Origin: Denitrobaculum sp965232285 | GTDB lineage: Bacteria; Pseudomonadota; Alphaproteobacteria; Kiloniellales; Kiloniellaceae | Assembly (NCBI GenBank): GCA_965232285.1 | Contig: CBDDPL010000004.1 | Span: forward strand, 2,728,001-2,792,000 | Reading direction: 5' to 3' | Length of the DNA stretch: 64,000 nt | Shown here: positions 42,273 through 51,537 of the stretch, in pieces | Numbering within the stretch: position 1 is the first letter of the stretch | How the letters are laid out: every line of letters begins with the position of its first letter | Made by a program: the position numbers and the translations under genes | Notes under the pieces: model-generated | Told to the model about the DNA's origin: nothing | Databases searched by the model: none | What the model saw: the letters and a program-made list of their open reading frames with translations, nothing else

Positions 42273-42430
42273 GTGAGAGCCTCTCCCTGGCACAGATCCT
42301 ATGCAAGAGACTGGACGCGATAAGCGGTGCCGCGCAAGACAGGATTTTGCGGCCCTCTTGTTTCGCCTCCGGATTGACCGCAAGATCGCAATGTCACGCG
42401 AAGCGCAGGATTTGGAAAAGCACCGGAAAG

Positions 42431-43849
42431 ATGCCGCAGGTTCGCAGGTTGCTGGCTTTGGCCACCCTCTCTGTTGTCGCTTTGACCTCCAGCTCGGAGG
42501 CCCAGGAGCTCTGGCGTGACGAGGCCCTCCACCCTGTCGAACGCAGCAGCTATCAGGGAAGGCTCGAAGGCGACAGGCTCGACGCTCTGCTGCGCGCCGG
42601 CGAAACCCTCTTCGCCCGGAAGTTCACCAAGGCGGATGGAGTCGGCCGCCCCATGGCGACCCAGGCGATCATTCCGACCAAGCGCAAGCGGCCACCGGAA
42701 AAGAGCTTTCATCGCACCGCCGGCCTGGACGCCAGTTCCTGCGCGGACTGCCACCACGATCCGGTGATCGGCGGCGCCGGCGGCTTTGCGGTCAATGTCT
42801 TCGTCTCCGAGGGCTTCAACAATGCGGACTTCGACAGCACCGATCCGCAGTTCTCCAACGAGCGCAACACCAACCACCTGATGGGCGCCGGCCTAGTGGA
42901 ACTGCTGGCCCGGGAGATGACCGCGGATCTGCAGGCGATCCGGCGGGACGCCCTGCGTGCCGCACGTAGCTCGGGCGCACCACAAAGCCGCGACCTGGAA
43001 AGCAAAGGCGTCCACTTCGGCCGAATCACGGCGATGCCGGACGGCCTGCTCGATCTGAGCGAAATCGACGGCCTCGACAGCGATCTGGTGATCCGGCCCT
43101 TCAGTCAGAAGGGCGTCATGACCTCGCTGCGGCAGTTCACCGTGAACGCGCTCAATCATCACCACGGCCTGCAGCCGGTCGAACGCTTCGGCGCCCGCTG
43201 GACCGGCGAAACGGACTTCGACGAGGATGGCAAGAGCGACGAGGTCAGTGAGGGCGATGTCACAGCCCTGGTGGCCTGGCAGGCGACACGCCCGCCGCCC
43301 CTGCCTATCCAGCCCGACAATCCGGACTGGCGCGCGGCAGCAGCTCTGGGAAGCGATCTCTTCGATGCCGTCGGCTGCATCGCCTGTCACAGGCGCGCGC
43401 TGCCCCTGGACAGCCTGGTCTTCGAAGACCCGGGCCCCTTCGATGCGGCAGGCACCTTGCGGCACGATGAAGTCGCGGCGCCGACGGCCTACGATCTCGC
43501 TCGGCAGGATTGGGCCGCGAGCCTGCAACGGAACGAAGAGGGACAGATCCTCGTTCCCCTCTTCGGGGATCTGAAGCGCCATATCATGACCGACCGCCAG
43601 GTCGCGGCCTTCGGCAACGAACTGCTGTCCCAGCGTTTCGTCGAACGCAACGTCTTCCAGACCAGCGAACTCTGGGGCATCGCCTCGACGGCGCCCTATG
43701 GCCACCGCGGCGACATGACCAGCCTGGACGAAGTCGTCCAGGCGCATGGCGGCGACGCCAGGGAAAGCCGGGACAACTATCTGGCGCTGACCGCGCAGGA
43801 GCGCACCGCTTTGATCGCCTTCCTGAAGACCCTGGTGATCTCACAATGA
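42431..43849 (+). CDS. Exported di-haem c-type oxidoreductase (DHOR/DUF1111-like)
   Basis: A 472-residue protein from ATG 42431 with a signal peptide (1-25, ending SSEAQ). Haem c motifs are CADCH (C104-H108) and CIACH (C316-H320). The segments around MATQAIIPT, FSNERNTNHLMG and TSELWGIASTAPYGHRGDM fit the di-haem oxidoreductase family, which is related to cytochrome c peroxidases. Function is not established. The stop overlaps the start of the next gene (ATGA), so the two products probably act together in the periplasm. Confidence 0.83.
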   Translation: MPQVRRLLALATLSVVALTSSSEAQELWRDEALHPVERSSYQGRLEGDRLDALLRAGETLFARKFTKADGVGRPMATQAIIPTKRKRPPEKSFHRTAGLDASSCADCHHDPVIGGAGGFAVNVFVSEGFNNADFDSTDPQFSNERNTNHLMGAGLVELLAREMTADLQAIRRDALRAARSSGAPQSRDLESKGVHFGRITAMPDGLLDLSEIDGLDSDLVIRPFSQKGVMTSLRQFTVNALNHHHGLQPVERFGARWTGETDFDEDGKSDEVSEGDVTALVAWQATRPPPLPIQPDNPDWRAAAALGSDLFDAVGCIACHRRALPLDSLVFEDPGPFDAAGTLRHDEVAAPTAYDLARQDWAASLQRNEEGQILVPLFGDLKRHIMTDRQVAAFGNELLSQRFVERNVFQTSELWGIASTAPYGHRGDMTSLDEVVQAHGGDARESRDNYLALTAQERTALIAFLKTLVISQ

Positions 43850-45492
43850 GATTCCTTGCCTTGCTCCCGGCCATTTTTTTAGGCGCGCAGTCCATCTCGG
43901 CGCAGGAGCTTGCTCCCGCGCCGGCCATGGATATCCCCGACCTGGAGGAACAGGCCGCCGAAGCGGGGATCGAACATCGCTACAGCGGCCCCTGGGAACA
44001 CTTCGTCGGCGGCGGCGCGGCGGCTTTCGACTGCAACGGCGACCGCCTGCCCGATCTGGTGGTCGCGGGCGGAACAGCGCCCGCGGCCCTTTACGTCAAC
44101 CGCAGCACAACCGGCGGCCGGCTGCAGTTCGAAGCACGCCCTGGCGCCCTCCCGGCGGCGATCTCGGAGCGGGTGACAGGTTTCTATCCGCTCGACATCG
44201 ACAACGACGGCATAACCGACCTGGTCACGTTGAGGGTGGGCGAGAACGCGATCCTGAAGGGCGGTCCCGACTGCAGCTTCTCGAAAGCCAATCGCGCCTT
44301 CGCCTATGACGGCGGCCGCAACTGGACCACCGCCTTCGCCGCCACCTTCGAGCCGGACCTCCCCTTCCCGACCCTGGCCTTCGGCAACTACGTGGACCGC
44401 TCGGCGCCGGGCTCCCCCTGGGGCACTTGTCACGACAATGAATTGCTGCGCCCCGGCGACAGTGAAGAACGTCCCGACTATTCGGAGCCGCAGGCGCTCA
44501 CCCCGGGACACTGCGCCCTCTCCCTACTCTTCACCGACTGGAACCGCTCCGGCAGGCCGGCGCTGCGCATCACCAACGACCGCCAGTACTACCGCGACGG
44601 CCAGGAGCAGCTCTGGCGGCTCGAAGCGGGACGCCCCGCCCGGCCCTATCGTTCGGCCGACGGCTGGAAGCGCGTGCAGATCTGGGGCATGGGGATCGCC
44701 GAAGCCGATCTGGATGCCGACGGTTTTCCGGAATACGCCCTGACCTCCATGGGCGACACCAAGCTGCAGACCCTGGATGAAGAAGCCGAGGAGAACCGAC
44801 CGGTCTATCGGGACATCGCCTTCGAACGCGGCGCCACCGCACACCGCCCTTACAAAGGCGACGATCTGAAACCCTCCACCGGCTGGCATGCGGAGTTCGC
44901 TGACTTCAACAACGACGGCCGGCAGGATCTCTTCATCGCCAAGGGTAACGTCGAGCAGATGCCGGACTTCGCGGCCTACGATCCGGACAACCTGCTGCTG
45001 GGACAGTTCGACGGCAACTTCATCGAGGCCGGTGCGCAGGCCGGCATCGCGCTGGACCGGCGCGGCCGCGGCGCCGTCATCACCGACTTCAATATGGACG
45101 GCCTGCTGGATCTCGCCGTGGTCAACCGCGAGGCACCCCTGAGCCTCTTCCGGAACCGGGGCGCCCGCACGGACTTCGGCCACCGCCCCCTGGGCAACTG
45201 GCTGGCTGTCGAGTTGCAGCAGGAAGGCCCGAACCGTGACGCCGTGGGTGCGACCCTCGCGGTCAAGTCGGGGAACGAAACCCGGATCCGCAAGCTTCAG
45301 GTCGGTGGCGGCCACGCCTCCGGCCACCTCGGCTTCCTGCATGTGGGCACGGGGACGGCCGAGCGCGCCGAGATCCGGGTACAGTGGCCGGACGGCGCCT
45401 GGAGCCAGCCCTACCGGGTCTTCGCCAACAATTTCGTCGTGATCCGGCGCGGCGCGGAGAACGCCCTCTACTGGTATCCGCCGTCGGAATAA
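43846..45492 (+). CDS. Exported ASPIC/UnbV and FG-GAP (VCBS) repeat protein
   Basis: A 548-residue protein with a signal peptide (1-19, ending SISAQ). Several FG-GAP/VCBS blades carry calcium-binding DxDxDG-like loops (AFDCNGDRLPDLVV, DIDNDGITDLV, DFNNDGRQDLFI, DFNMDGLLDLAV), forming a predicted beta propeller. The C-terminal part (about 450-548, with NWLAVELQ and VGATLAVKSG) is the ASPIC/UnbV (CRTAC1-like) domain. It is coupled to the di-haem oxidoreductase upstream; such propellers are often found beside exported c-type cytochromes. Its role is unknown. Confidence 0.85.
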   Translation: MRFLALLPAIFLGAQSISAQELAPAPAMDIPDLEEQAAEAGIEHRYSGPWEHFVGGGAAAFDCNGDRLPDLVVAGGTAPAALYVNRSTTGGRLQFEARPGALPAAISERVTGFYPLDIDNDGITDLVTLRVGENAILKGGPDCSFSKANRAFAYDGGRNWTTAFAATFEPDLPFPTLAFGNYVDRSAPGSPWGTCHDNELLRPGDSEERPDYSEPQALTPGHCALSLLFTDWNRSGRPALRITNDRQYYRDGQEQLWRLEAGRPARPYRSADGWKRVQIWGMGIAEADLDADGFPEYALTSMGDTKLQTLDEEAEENRPVYRDIAFERGATAHRPYKGDDLKPSTGWHAEFADFNNDGRQDLFIAKGNVEQMPDFAAYDPDNLLLGQFDGNFIEAGAQAGIALDRRGRGAVITDFNMDGLLDLAVVNREAPLSLFRNRGARTDFGHRPLGNWLAVELQQEGPNRDAVGATLAVKSGNETRIRKLQVGGGHASGHLGFLHVGTGTAERAEIRVQWPDGAWSQPYRVFANNFVVIRRGAENALYWYPPSE

Positions 45493-45549
45493 CGGGGAAT
45501 TCCGCAGCGGCGAAAAGCGATCAGACCGAGTCTTGAAGTCGGAGAGCGA

Positions 45550-46596
45550 TCACGACTTCGGCACCCAGAGGGCCAGCTCCTCTTGTTTTCCGGCGGCGCT
45601 GTAATCGGGAAGGCGGACGAGTGTGTCTCTTACCGCCGCCGGCAAGTGACCGACGACCTCTTGAGACAGGACGGTCGCCGCTTCAAAGGCCTTGGCCGCG
45701 GCTTCGATGCGCGCGGTCGTGTTCATGGTATCGCCCAGCAACGCGATCTCCTTCTTCCAGTCACCGATCTCGCCAGCCGCAACCTGGCCGCAGTGGACGG
45801 CGACGCGCAGGCGGGCTTCAGTACCGTAGAGCGTTTTGTAACTTTCTGAGCGCGCGGCAAGCGCCTCATGCATCGCCTGCGCGCAGTGTAAACAGGCAGC
45901 CTCCGCGACTCCGCGGGCCAGCGGCCAGGTGACGATGACGGCGTCACCGACATACCTGTGGACGTCACCACCTGTCCTTTCAATCGGCGCGGCCAGATCC
46001 TGTGCGACATCCCGCAGGAAGTCATGGAACCGCAGTTCCCCAATCCTCTCCGCCAGCGCCGTCGAGCCGATCACGTCCGCAAAGAGCACGACCCGTTGCT
46101 CCAGGCGTGGCCGGTTATAGCGGCCCGATATCAAGGCAATGGTTGCTTCACGGCCCAGCAGGCGGGTGATTTCGAAGCCGGTCGAGAAGGTGAAGGCGAT
46201 AAGCCCCGAGATGGCGAAGACTTCGGCAAACTCCGGGTCCTGCCAAAGCGGCGGGGCACCCGTCAGGAGCCTGGGAACGGTCAAGCCAAGCAGGATACAA
46301 AAGCTATAGCCAGTGGCTCGCAGGACCATCAGTGCGATGGGCGGCAGGCGTCGTGTCATGCGACGTCCTGGATTGGAGAAGACCTGAAATTCAGCGGTCA
46401 AACAGCCAAGCCCGATGATCAGGCCCGTCAGGGCGCCAAGGCCGGTTTCGAGCCACAGGCTGTCCTGCGACGAGCGCAGCAACCCGATCACCGCGCCGAC
46501 GGCCGCAGACATGGCAGCGATCTTTGCAGAAACGACGACTGCTCTTGAAAGAACCTGCCTTCTTATCATCGCGCTATTGTGGCCCCCAGTGAACAT
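45550..46596 (-). CDS. Membrane-bound class III adenylate/guanylate cyclase
   Basis: A 348-residue protein with four hydrophobic segments (about 18-41, 51-70, 84-108 and 123-143) and a C-terminal class III cyclase domain (about 168-320). Metal-binding Asp residues are in LFADVIGST and YVGDAVIVTW. The segment WKKEIALLGDTMNTTARIE holds the Lys and Asp that favour ATP and the Asn/Arg transition-state pair. It probably makes cAMP. The start is uncertain: ATG 46569, nine codons later, is also possible. It converges with the ASPIC gene. Confidence 0.85.
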   Translation of the reverse strand: MFTGGHNSAMIRRQVLSRAVVVSAKIAAMSAAVGAVIGLLRSSQDSLWLETGLGALTGLIIGLGCLTAEFQVFSNPGRRMTRRLPPIALMVLRATGYSFCILLGLTVPRLLTGAPPLWQDPEFAEVFAISGLIAFTFSTGFEITRLLGREATIALISGRYNRPRLEQRVVLFADVIGSTALAERIGELRFHDFLRDVAQDLAAPIERTGGDVHRYVGDAVIVTWPLARGVAEAACLHCAQAMHEALAARSESYKTLYGTEARLRVAVHCGQVAAGEIGDWKKEIALLGDTMNTTARIEAAAKAFEAATVLSQEVVGHLPAAVRDTLVRLPDYSAAGKQEELALWVPKS

Positions 46597-46612
46597 CCCA
46601 AGCTGCGGCGCA

Positions 46613-46914
46613 GGTTAGAGCATATTCCGACCACACGGAATCATTTGACCGGGGAGGTTTTCCGTTCTGACAAGGCGCGGTTCGCAATGCGATGCAGCGC
46701 ATCGGATGCCGCCGCATCGGATAAGAGCCGCAACGCTGTCAGAGCGGAAAAGAACCCGGCCTCCGGCGGGCTTTGAAGGCTCATCGGCAGCGTTGCGATG
46801 CTTGCCCGATGCGGCGGCATCCGATACGCCGTATCGCGCTTCACAACGCGCCTTGCCGAATGAGACTTCAAAGCCCATCAAATTGATCCCGTGTGGTCGG
46901 AATATGCTCTAACC
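46613..46914. repeat. Palindromic repeat element, about 300 bp (MITE-like)
   Basis: The ends are inverted copies beginning GGTTAGAGC and continuing ATATTCCGACCACACGG, about 34 bases with one mismatch and one indel. The arms keep pairing inward: for example CGCATCGGATGCCGCC near 46698 and its complement near 46820, and CGCAACGCTG near 46731 with CAGCGTTGCG near 46788. The whole element is therefore one large imperfect palindrome. The short frames inside are by-products of the symmetry. It lies between the cyclase and cysG genes; the remaining gap, to 47037, shows no gene. Confidence 0.85.
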
Positions 46915-47037
46915 GGCAACTGACGTTTACTTGGCACTTTCGACAGGAAAAACAAACTGTCTTCGCGCCAGGATCGAACCATCCTGGGGACAAGATGGCT
47001 CACATATGGTCGCTCATTCTCAATGATCTATGCGATG

Positions 47038-48507
47038 TCAGCCCGTCAGGGATGACTGGCACTGCGACACTTCGGGGAGAGCCTGTGGACTAATGTCCTG
47101 CCGCGATTTGAAAACCGAACCGATGCCAATCAATATTGGCTCATTCCGATCCAAAGTCGCCACGCCTACCCCGAGGTTGCCGAGGGAGCCGCGCCACTGT
47201 TTTTCAGAAGGCCGGGACAGGGCGGCACAGGCGACCACGGGTGTGGCCGGATCCAGGCCTCTGGTCATCAGCATCTCCGCGATCTGACCGGCGGTGCCGC
47301 GTCCCATGTAGAAGATCGTCGTCGCCTTCGGATCGGCAATGGCGCGCCAGTCCAGATCTTCCGGCAATGTGCCCTTGCGGCAATGGCCGGTCACAAATCG
47401 CACCGACTGCGCGTGATCGCGGTGAGTCAGGGAAATGCCGAGCGACGAGGCCATAGCCGCGGCCGCGGTGATCCCGGGGATACTAGAGACGTCGATGTCC
47501 TCGTCCTGCAAACGGGCGATTTCTTCCCCCGCCCGTCCGAAGACCATGGGATCGCCTGACTTGAGCCTCACCACGTTCTTGCCCGCCTTCGCAAGCTTGA
47601 TCATCATCTCGTTGATGTCTTCCTGACGGCAGCTTTTCCGCCCGCCGCGCTTGCCGACCAGCATGCGTTTCGCCTCGCGCCGCGCGAGCTCCAGCACCTC
47701 GTCCGACACAAGGTTGTCATAGAGAATGATGTCCGCAGCCTGTAAAGCGCGCACCGCTTTAAGTGTCAGGAATTCGGCATCTCCCGGTCCGGCCCCCACC
47801 AGTGTCACGCGCCCGGGTCCCGAACGAGCCGGCTGCCGTTTCTCGCAGTCTGCCAGGAGCTGGGTCGCGGCATCGGCGTTCGGCGCTGAAGCAAACGCCA
47901 GTTCCGAGAACCGTTCCCAGAAGCTTCGCCGCTGCTGTTTCGAAGGCAGTCGGCTGCAAACGCGGCTGCGCAGATCCCTTGCAAGCCGGGCCCAGTCCGC
48001 GAGCGACCGGGGAATGAGGGTTTCGATCCGGCGGCGGAGAGCCTGCGCCAGGATCGGCGAAGACCCGTCGCTCGAGATACCAATCACGACGGGCGAGCGG
48101 TTCACGATCGAGCCAAACCTGAAACTGCAGTAGTGCGGCTTGTCGATCACATTGACCGGAACACCGGCCTCCCGGCCCGCGCGGCAAAAGGCCTGCGCCT
48201 CCTCGTCACCTACGATATCCGCCACCGCGATGACGGCGTCCGCAAAACCTGCCGGCGTCCATCCCTGCCGATACCAGGTAATCCGTCCCGAGAGCGCGGC
48301 ATTCCCCAGCAGAAGGTGAAAGGCGGCATCGAGGTCGCCGGCGTAAAGCTGAACCTCAGCCCCAGCCGCGGCCAGAAGCTCAACCTTCCAGGCCGCCGCT
48401 TCACTGCCGCCCGCGACAAGAACCTTGCGTCCTTCAAGTTTGAAGAAGAGCGGGAGTGTTGCGAGCGGTTCGATTCGCCGCGGGCCCGGCCGGTCGCGCC
48501 AGGCCAT
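47038..48507 (-). CDS. cysG: Siroheme synthase (CysG, multifunctional)
   Basis: About 489 residues from ATG 48507; an ATG 11 codons upstream, overlapping nasA, is an alternative. The N-terminal precorrin-2 dehydrogenase/ferrochelatase part (about 15-210) has the NAD site KVLVAGGSEAAAWKVELL. The C-terminal uroporphyrinogen-III methyltransferase part (about 220-480) has VTLVGAGPGDAEFLTLKA and VVRLKSGDPMVFGRAGEE. It makes siroheme, the cofactor of the nitrite reductase NirB, which explains its place at the end of the nitrate assimilation operon. Confidence 0.94.
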   Translation of the reverse strand: MAWRDRPGPRRIEPLATLPLFFKLEGRKVLVAGGSEAAAWKVELLAAAGAEVQLYAGDLDAAFHLLLGNAALSGRITWYRQGWTPAGFADAVIAVADIVGDEEAQAFCRAGREAGVPVNVIDKPHYCSFRFGSIVNRSPVVIGISSDGSSPILAQALRRRIETLIPRSLADWARLARDLRSRVCSRLPSKQQRRSFWERFSELAFASAPNADAATQLLADCEKRQPARSGPGRVTLVGAGPGDAEFLTLKAVRALQAADIILYDNLVSDEVLELARREAKRMLVGKRGGRKSCRQEDINEMMIKLAKAGKNVVRLKSGDPMVFGRAGEEIARLQDEDIDVSSIPGITAAAAMASSLGISLTHRDHAQSVRFVTGHCRKGTLPEDLDWRAIADPKATTIFYMGRGTAGQIAEMLMTRGLDPATPVVACAALSRPSEKQWRGSLGNLGVGVATLDRNEPILIGIGSVFKSRQDISPQALPEVSQCQSSLTG

Positions 48508-48511
48508 TTTC

Positions 48512-51190
48512 TCACTCGGCAGCAAGGACACGCTGGCCATTGACGATCTCCTGTATCTCCGAGCGGCAGGAGCCGCAGTTGGTGCCGGCCTCCAGACTGC
48601 GCCCCACGGCTTCGACCGACCCGCAGCCGGCGCGCACGGCCGTTTCGATATCCTTCACGCCAACACCGAAACAGGCGCAGACGGTCGCACCAGGATCGTG
48701 CCCCTCCTCTCCGGGCCGGCCCGCGATGACACGGTAGCGGGACGGACTCCGGCCATGATCAACGGCTAGCTGACCGACCGCCCATAGGCGCGACACCGCG
48801 ACGGGTTCCGATGCGAGATAAACGGCGTAAAGCAAGTGGCCGTCTTTGAAAGCGGCCCGCCGGTCGTCGCTCTTGTCCCGGTCACTGTAGGCGAGGGTTT
48901 CCGGTTCCAGGGCAGCTCTCTGCCCGAACAGGCGCGCTGCGAGAGCCTCGACATTCTCTTCAGGCGCAGAAAGCGCAAACTCCAACCGCCAGCCACCCTT
49001 ACAGCGCGCGAGAGCCCAGTAGTCACAAGCGCGCGGATCAGGCTTCTCCCTGGACACCGCAAAGCCGTAGAGGGCTGGTTTGAAGGCTTTGACCGATACC
49101 TGCGCGCTCTTCAGGGCCGGCTGGCCGGAATGCGGATCCGTCACCGGTGGCACCAGCGCGTTGATCCGGCCCGCAGAGGCAAATTCATCGTTCCAGTGCA
49201 TGGGTGCGAAGAGTTTGCCCGGTTTCTGCCGCCGCGTGATCAAGGCCCGCAGACAGGCCCTGGCCTTACCTTTGCGAACCTCGACCAGCGAGGCTTCGCC
49301 AACCCCGAGGCGCAGCGCGTCCTCCGGATGGATCTCCAGAAAAGGCTCCGCGGTGTGCGCCGAGAGCTGCGCGCTCTTTCCTGTCCGCGTCATGGTATGC
49401 CAGTGATCCCGGACCCGGCCGCTGTTGAGCGTCAGCTTCAACGCACTGCCGGCGGCCTCGAACGGCTTTGGACCCACGGGCAGGAAACGCGCTTTGCGGT
49501 TTGCCGTGTAGAAACCACCTTCGGCGAAGAAGCGCGTTTCTCCCTCTTTACCGCCCTTCGGCCATGGCCACTGAAAGGGCTCCAGCCGGTCATAGGCCTC
49601 GGCCTCCAGATCTGCGCAAGCACCGATGTCAAAGTCACGGCTTCCGGCATTGCCGCACGCCGAGAGCGCTGCGTACTCGCAAAAGATCGTGGCTGCGTCC
49701 GGATAGTCGAAAGCTTCGCCGTAGCCCATACGCCGGGCGACCTCGGAAAGCTGCCACCAATCCGGCCGAACCTGGCCGGGAAGCGGCAGAAAAGCGCGCT
49801 GTCGGGATATCCGGCGCTCAGAGTTGGTGACGGTGCCATCCTTTTCCCCCCAGGCTGCGGAGGGCAGCTTCACATGGGCGTGGCGGACCGTATCGGTTTC
49901 GGCCAGCACATCCGAGACGACCACGAAGGGACAGACTTCGAGGGCGGCCTTCACCATGTCCGCATCGGGAAGACTGTCGACAGGGTTCGTCGCCATGATC
50001 CAGAGGGCCTTGATGCGCCCCTCGGCCACGGCCTGAAACAGATCAACGGCCTTGAGTCCCGGCCGTTCGGCGATAAGTGGTGATTGCCAAAAGTCCCGGA
50101 CGAGAGCCCGGTGATCCCCGCGCTCCAGATCCATGTGACAGGCGAGCATATTCGCCAGTCCACCCACTTCACGCCCGCCCATCGCATTGGGCTGTCCGGT
50201 AATGGAAAAGGGTCCCATGCCGGGCCGCCCGATCCGACCGGTCGCCAGGTGACAATTGATGATGGCGTTGACCTTGTCGGTTCCGCAGTCCGACTGGTTG
50301 ACTCCCTGGCTGTAGAGCGTGACGGTTTTTTCCTTTGCCGCGACCAGCGCGTAGAAGTCTTCAATTTCATGCGCCATTAAACCTGTCAGGGCGGCAATGT
50401 CCGGCAGCGCCAGGTCAGCAGCAGCGAGAGCGGCCTCCAAACCTTCCGTATGCTGCGAAACATAGGCCTCATCGAAACAACCTGCCGACTTGAGGTGGCG
50501 CAAAAGTCCGCAGAACAGTGCAACATCCCCGTCCGGCTCTATCGCCAGGTGCAGGTCCGCCATATCGGCCGTCACCGTGCGGCGCGGATCGACGACCACG
50601 ATCTTCATGTCGGGGCGGGCCGATTTCGCCGCGAGGATCCGCTGGTAGAGAACCGGGTGGCACCAGGCGAGATTCGAGCCGACCAGCACCAGCAAATCAG
50701 CAAGCTCCAGGTCTTCGTAGCAGCCGGGAACCGTATCGGATCCGAAGGCCCGTCGATGGCCGGCCACGCTGGAGGCCATGCAGAGCCGCGAATTGGTATC
50801 GATGTTGGCTGAACCGATGAAACCCTTCATCAGCTTGTTTGCGACGTAGTAGTCTTCCGTGAGAATCTGGCCGGACACATAGAAGGCCACGGAGTCCGGG
50901 CCATGCTCCTCGATGGCCGCAGTGAAGCCTTCAGCCACCAGGTCCAGAGCCGTATCCCAGCTCGCGCGCGCGCCGTTCACCTCCGGGGCCAGCAACCGCC
51001 CCTCCAGGTCCAAGGTCTCGCTTAGGGCGACACCCTTCGAACAGAGCCGCCCAGCATTGGCGGGATGCGCAGGATCGCCGGAAACAGTGACCGAGCCATC
51101 GATGTTTCTCTTCGCCAAGACGCCGCAACCGACCCCGCAATAGGGACAGGTTGTACAGACTGACTGAGGCTCGGATCCGACCTCCGTCAT
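48512..51190 (-). CDS. nasA: Assimilatory nitrate reductase catalytic subunit with C-terminal [2Fe-2S] domain
   Basis: An 892-residue protein from ATG 51190 (AAAAGGAC upstream). The N-terminal [4Fe-4S] motif is CTTCPYCGVGC with a further Cys in GRLCSKG. The Mo-ligand Cys is in NSRLCMASSV, typical of periplasmic/assimilatory nitrate reductases. A C-terminal bacterioferritin-associated-ferredoxin-like domain (about 820-890, CACFG and NCGSC) binds [2Fe-2S]. There is no Tat signal, so it is cytoplasmic. It reduces nitrate to nitrite for NirBD. It overlaps nirD by 4 bases. Confidence 0.96.
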   Translation of the reverse strand: MTEVGSEPQSVCTTCPYCGVGCGVLAKRNIDGSVTVSGDPAHPANAGRLCSKGVALSETLDLEGRLLAPEVNGARASWDTALDLVAEGFTAAIEEHGPDSVAFYVSGQILTEDYYVANKLMKGFIGSANIDTNSRLCMASSVAGHRRAFGSDTVPGCYEDLELADLLVLVGSNLAWCHPVLYQRILAAKSARPDMKIVVVDPRRTVTADMADLHLAIEPDGDVALFCGLLRHLKSAGCFDEAYVSQHTEGLEAALAAADLALPDIAALTGLMAHEIEDFYALVAAKEKTVTLYSQGVNQSDCGTDKVNAIINCHLATGRIGRPGMGPFSITGQPNAMGGREVGGLANMLACHMDLERGDHRALVRDFWQSPLIAERPGLKAVDLFQAVAEGRIKALWIMATNPVDSLPDADMVKAALEVCPFVVVSDVLAETDTVRHAHVKLPSAAWGEKDGTVTNSERRISRQRAFLPLPGQVRPDWWQLSEVARRMGYGEAFDYPDAATIFCEYAALSACGNAGSRDFDIGACADLEAEAYDRLEPFQWPWPKGGKEGETRFFAEGGFYTANRKARFLPVGPKPFEAAGSALKLTLNSGRVRDHWHTMTRTGKSAQLSAHTAEPFLEIHPEDALRLGVGEASLVEVRKGKARACLRALITRRQKPGKLFAPMHWNDEFASAGRINALVPPVTDPHSGQPALKSAQVSVKAFKPALYGFAVSREKPDPRACDYWALARCKGGWRLEFALSAPEENVEALAARLFGQRAALEPETLAYSDRDKSDDRRAAFKDGHLLYAVYLASEPVAVSRLWAVGQLAVDHGRSPSRYRVIAGRPGEEGHDPGATVCACFGVGVKDIETAVRAGCGSVEAVGRSLEAGTNCGSCRSEIQEIVNGQRVLAAE

Positions 51191-51537
51191 TGTCCTTTTC
51201 CGTTTCGATAGACCTCTTTCAGATCGAGCAGGATGTCTTCTCCGGAGAGCTTGACCTCGAAGCTGGCCGTGCGCCCTTGATCCGCGCCCTGTGCTTCGCC
51301 GCTTTCCAGCGAGATCACCCAATTGTGCAACGGACAGGTGACACAGCCGTCGTGGACGATTCCCTGGCTGAGCGGCCCGCTCTTGTGCGGACAGCGATCC
51401 TCCAGGGCAAAGATCCGGTCATCGGCCGTGCGGAATATCGCGATGGTGACATCGCCGGTTTTTACGCAACGGGCGCCGCGCCGCGGTATGTCACCGAGGC
51501 TTCCGATCTTGGCCCAGCCATCGAACATCGCATTCAT
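51187..51537 (-). CDS. nirD: Nitrite reductase (NADH) small subunit
   Basis: A 116-residue Rieske-fold NirD. The Rieske ligands are present: CPH in DRCPHKSGPLS and CPLH in CVTCPLHNWVI, as in the NasE/NirD group that keeps its [2Fe-2S] cluster, unlike E. coli NirD. It partners NirB in the cytoplasmic six-electron reduction of nitrite to ammonia. It overlaps nirB and nasA by 4 bases each, showing tight translational coupling. Confidence 0.94.
   Translation of the reverse strand: MNAMFDGWAKIGSLGDIPRRGARCVKTGDVTIAIFRTADDRIFALEDRCPHKSGPLSQGIVHDGCVTCPLHNWVISLESGEAQGADQGRTASFEVKLSGEDILLDLKEVYRNGKGQ

Noticed and set aside
46615..46912. Short frames on both strands inside the 300-bp palindrome
   Set aside because: They mirror each other because the DNA is palindromic, and they lack ribosome binding sites and family patterns.
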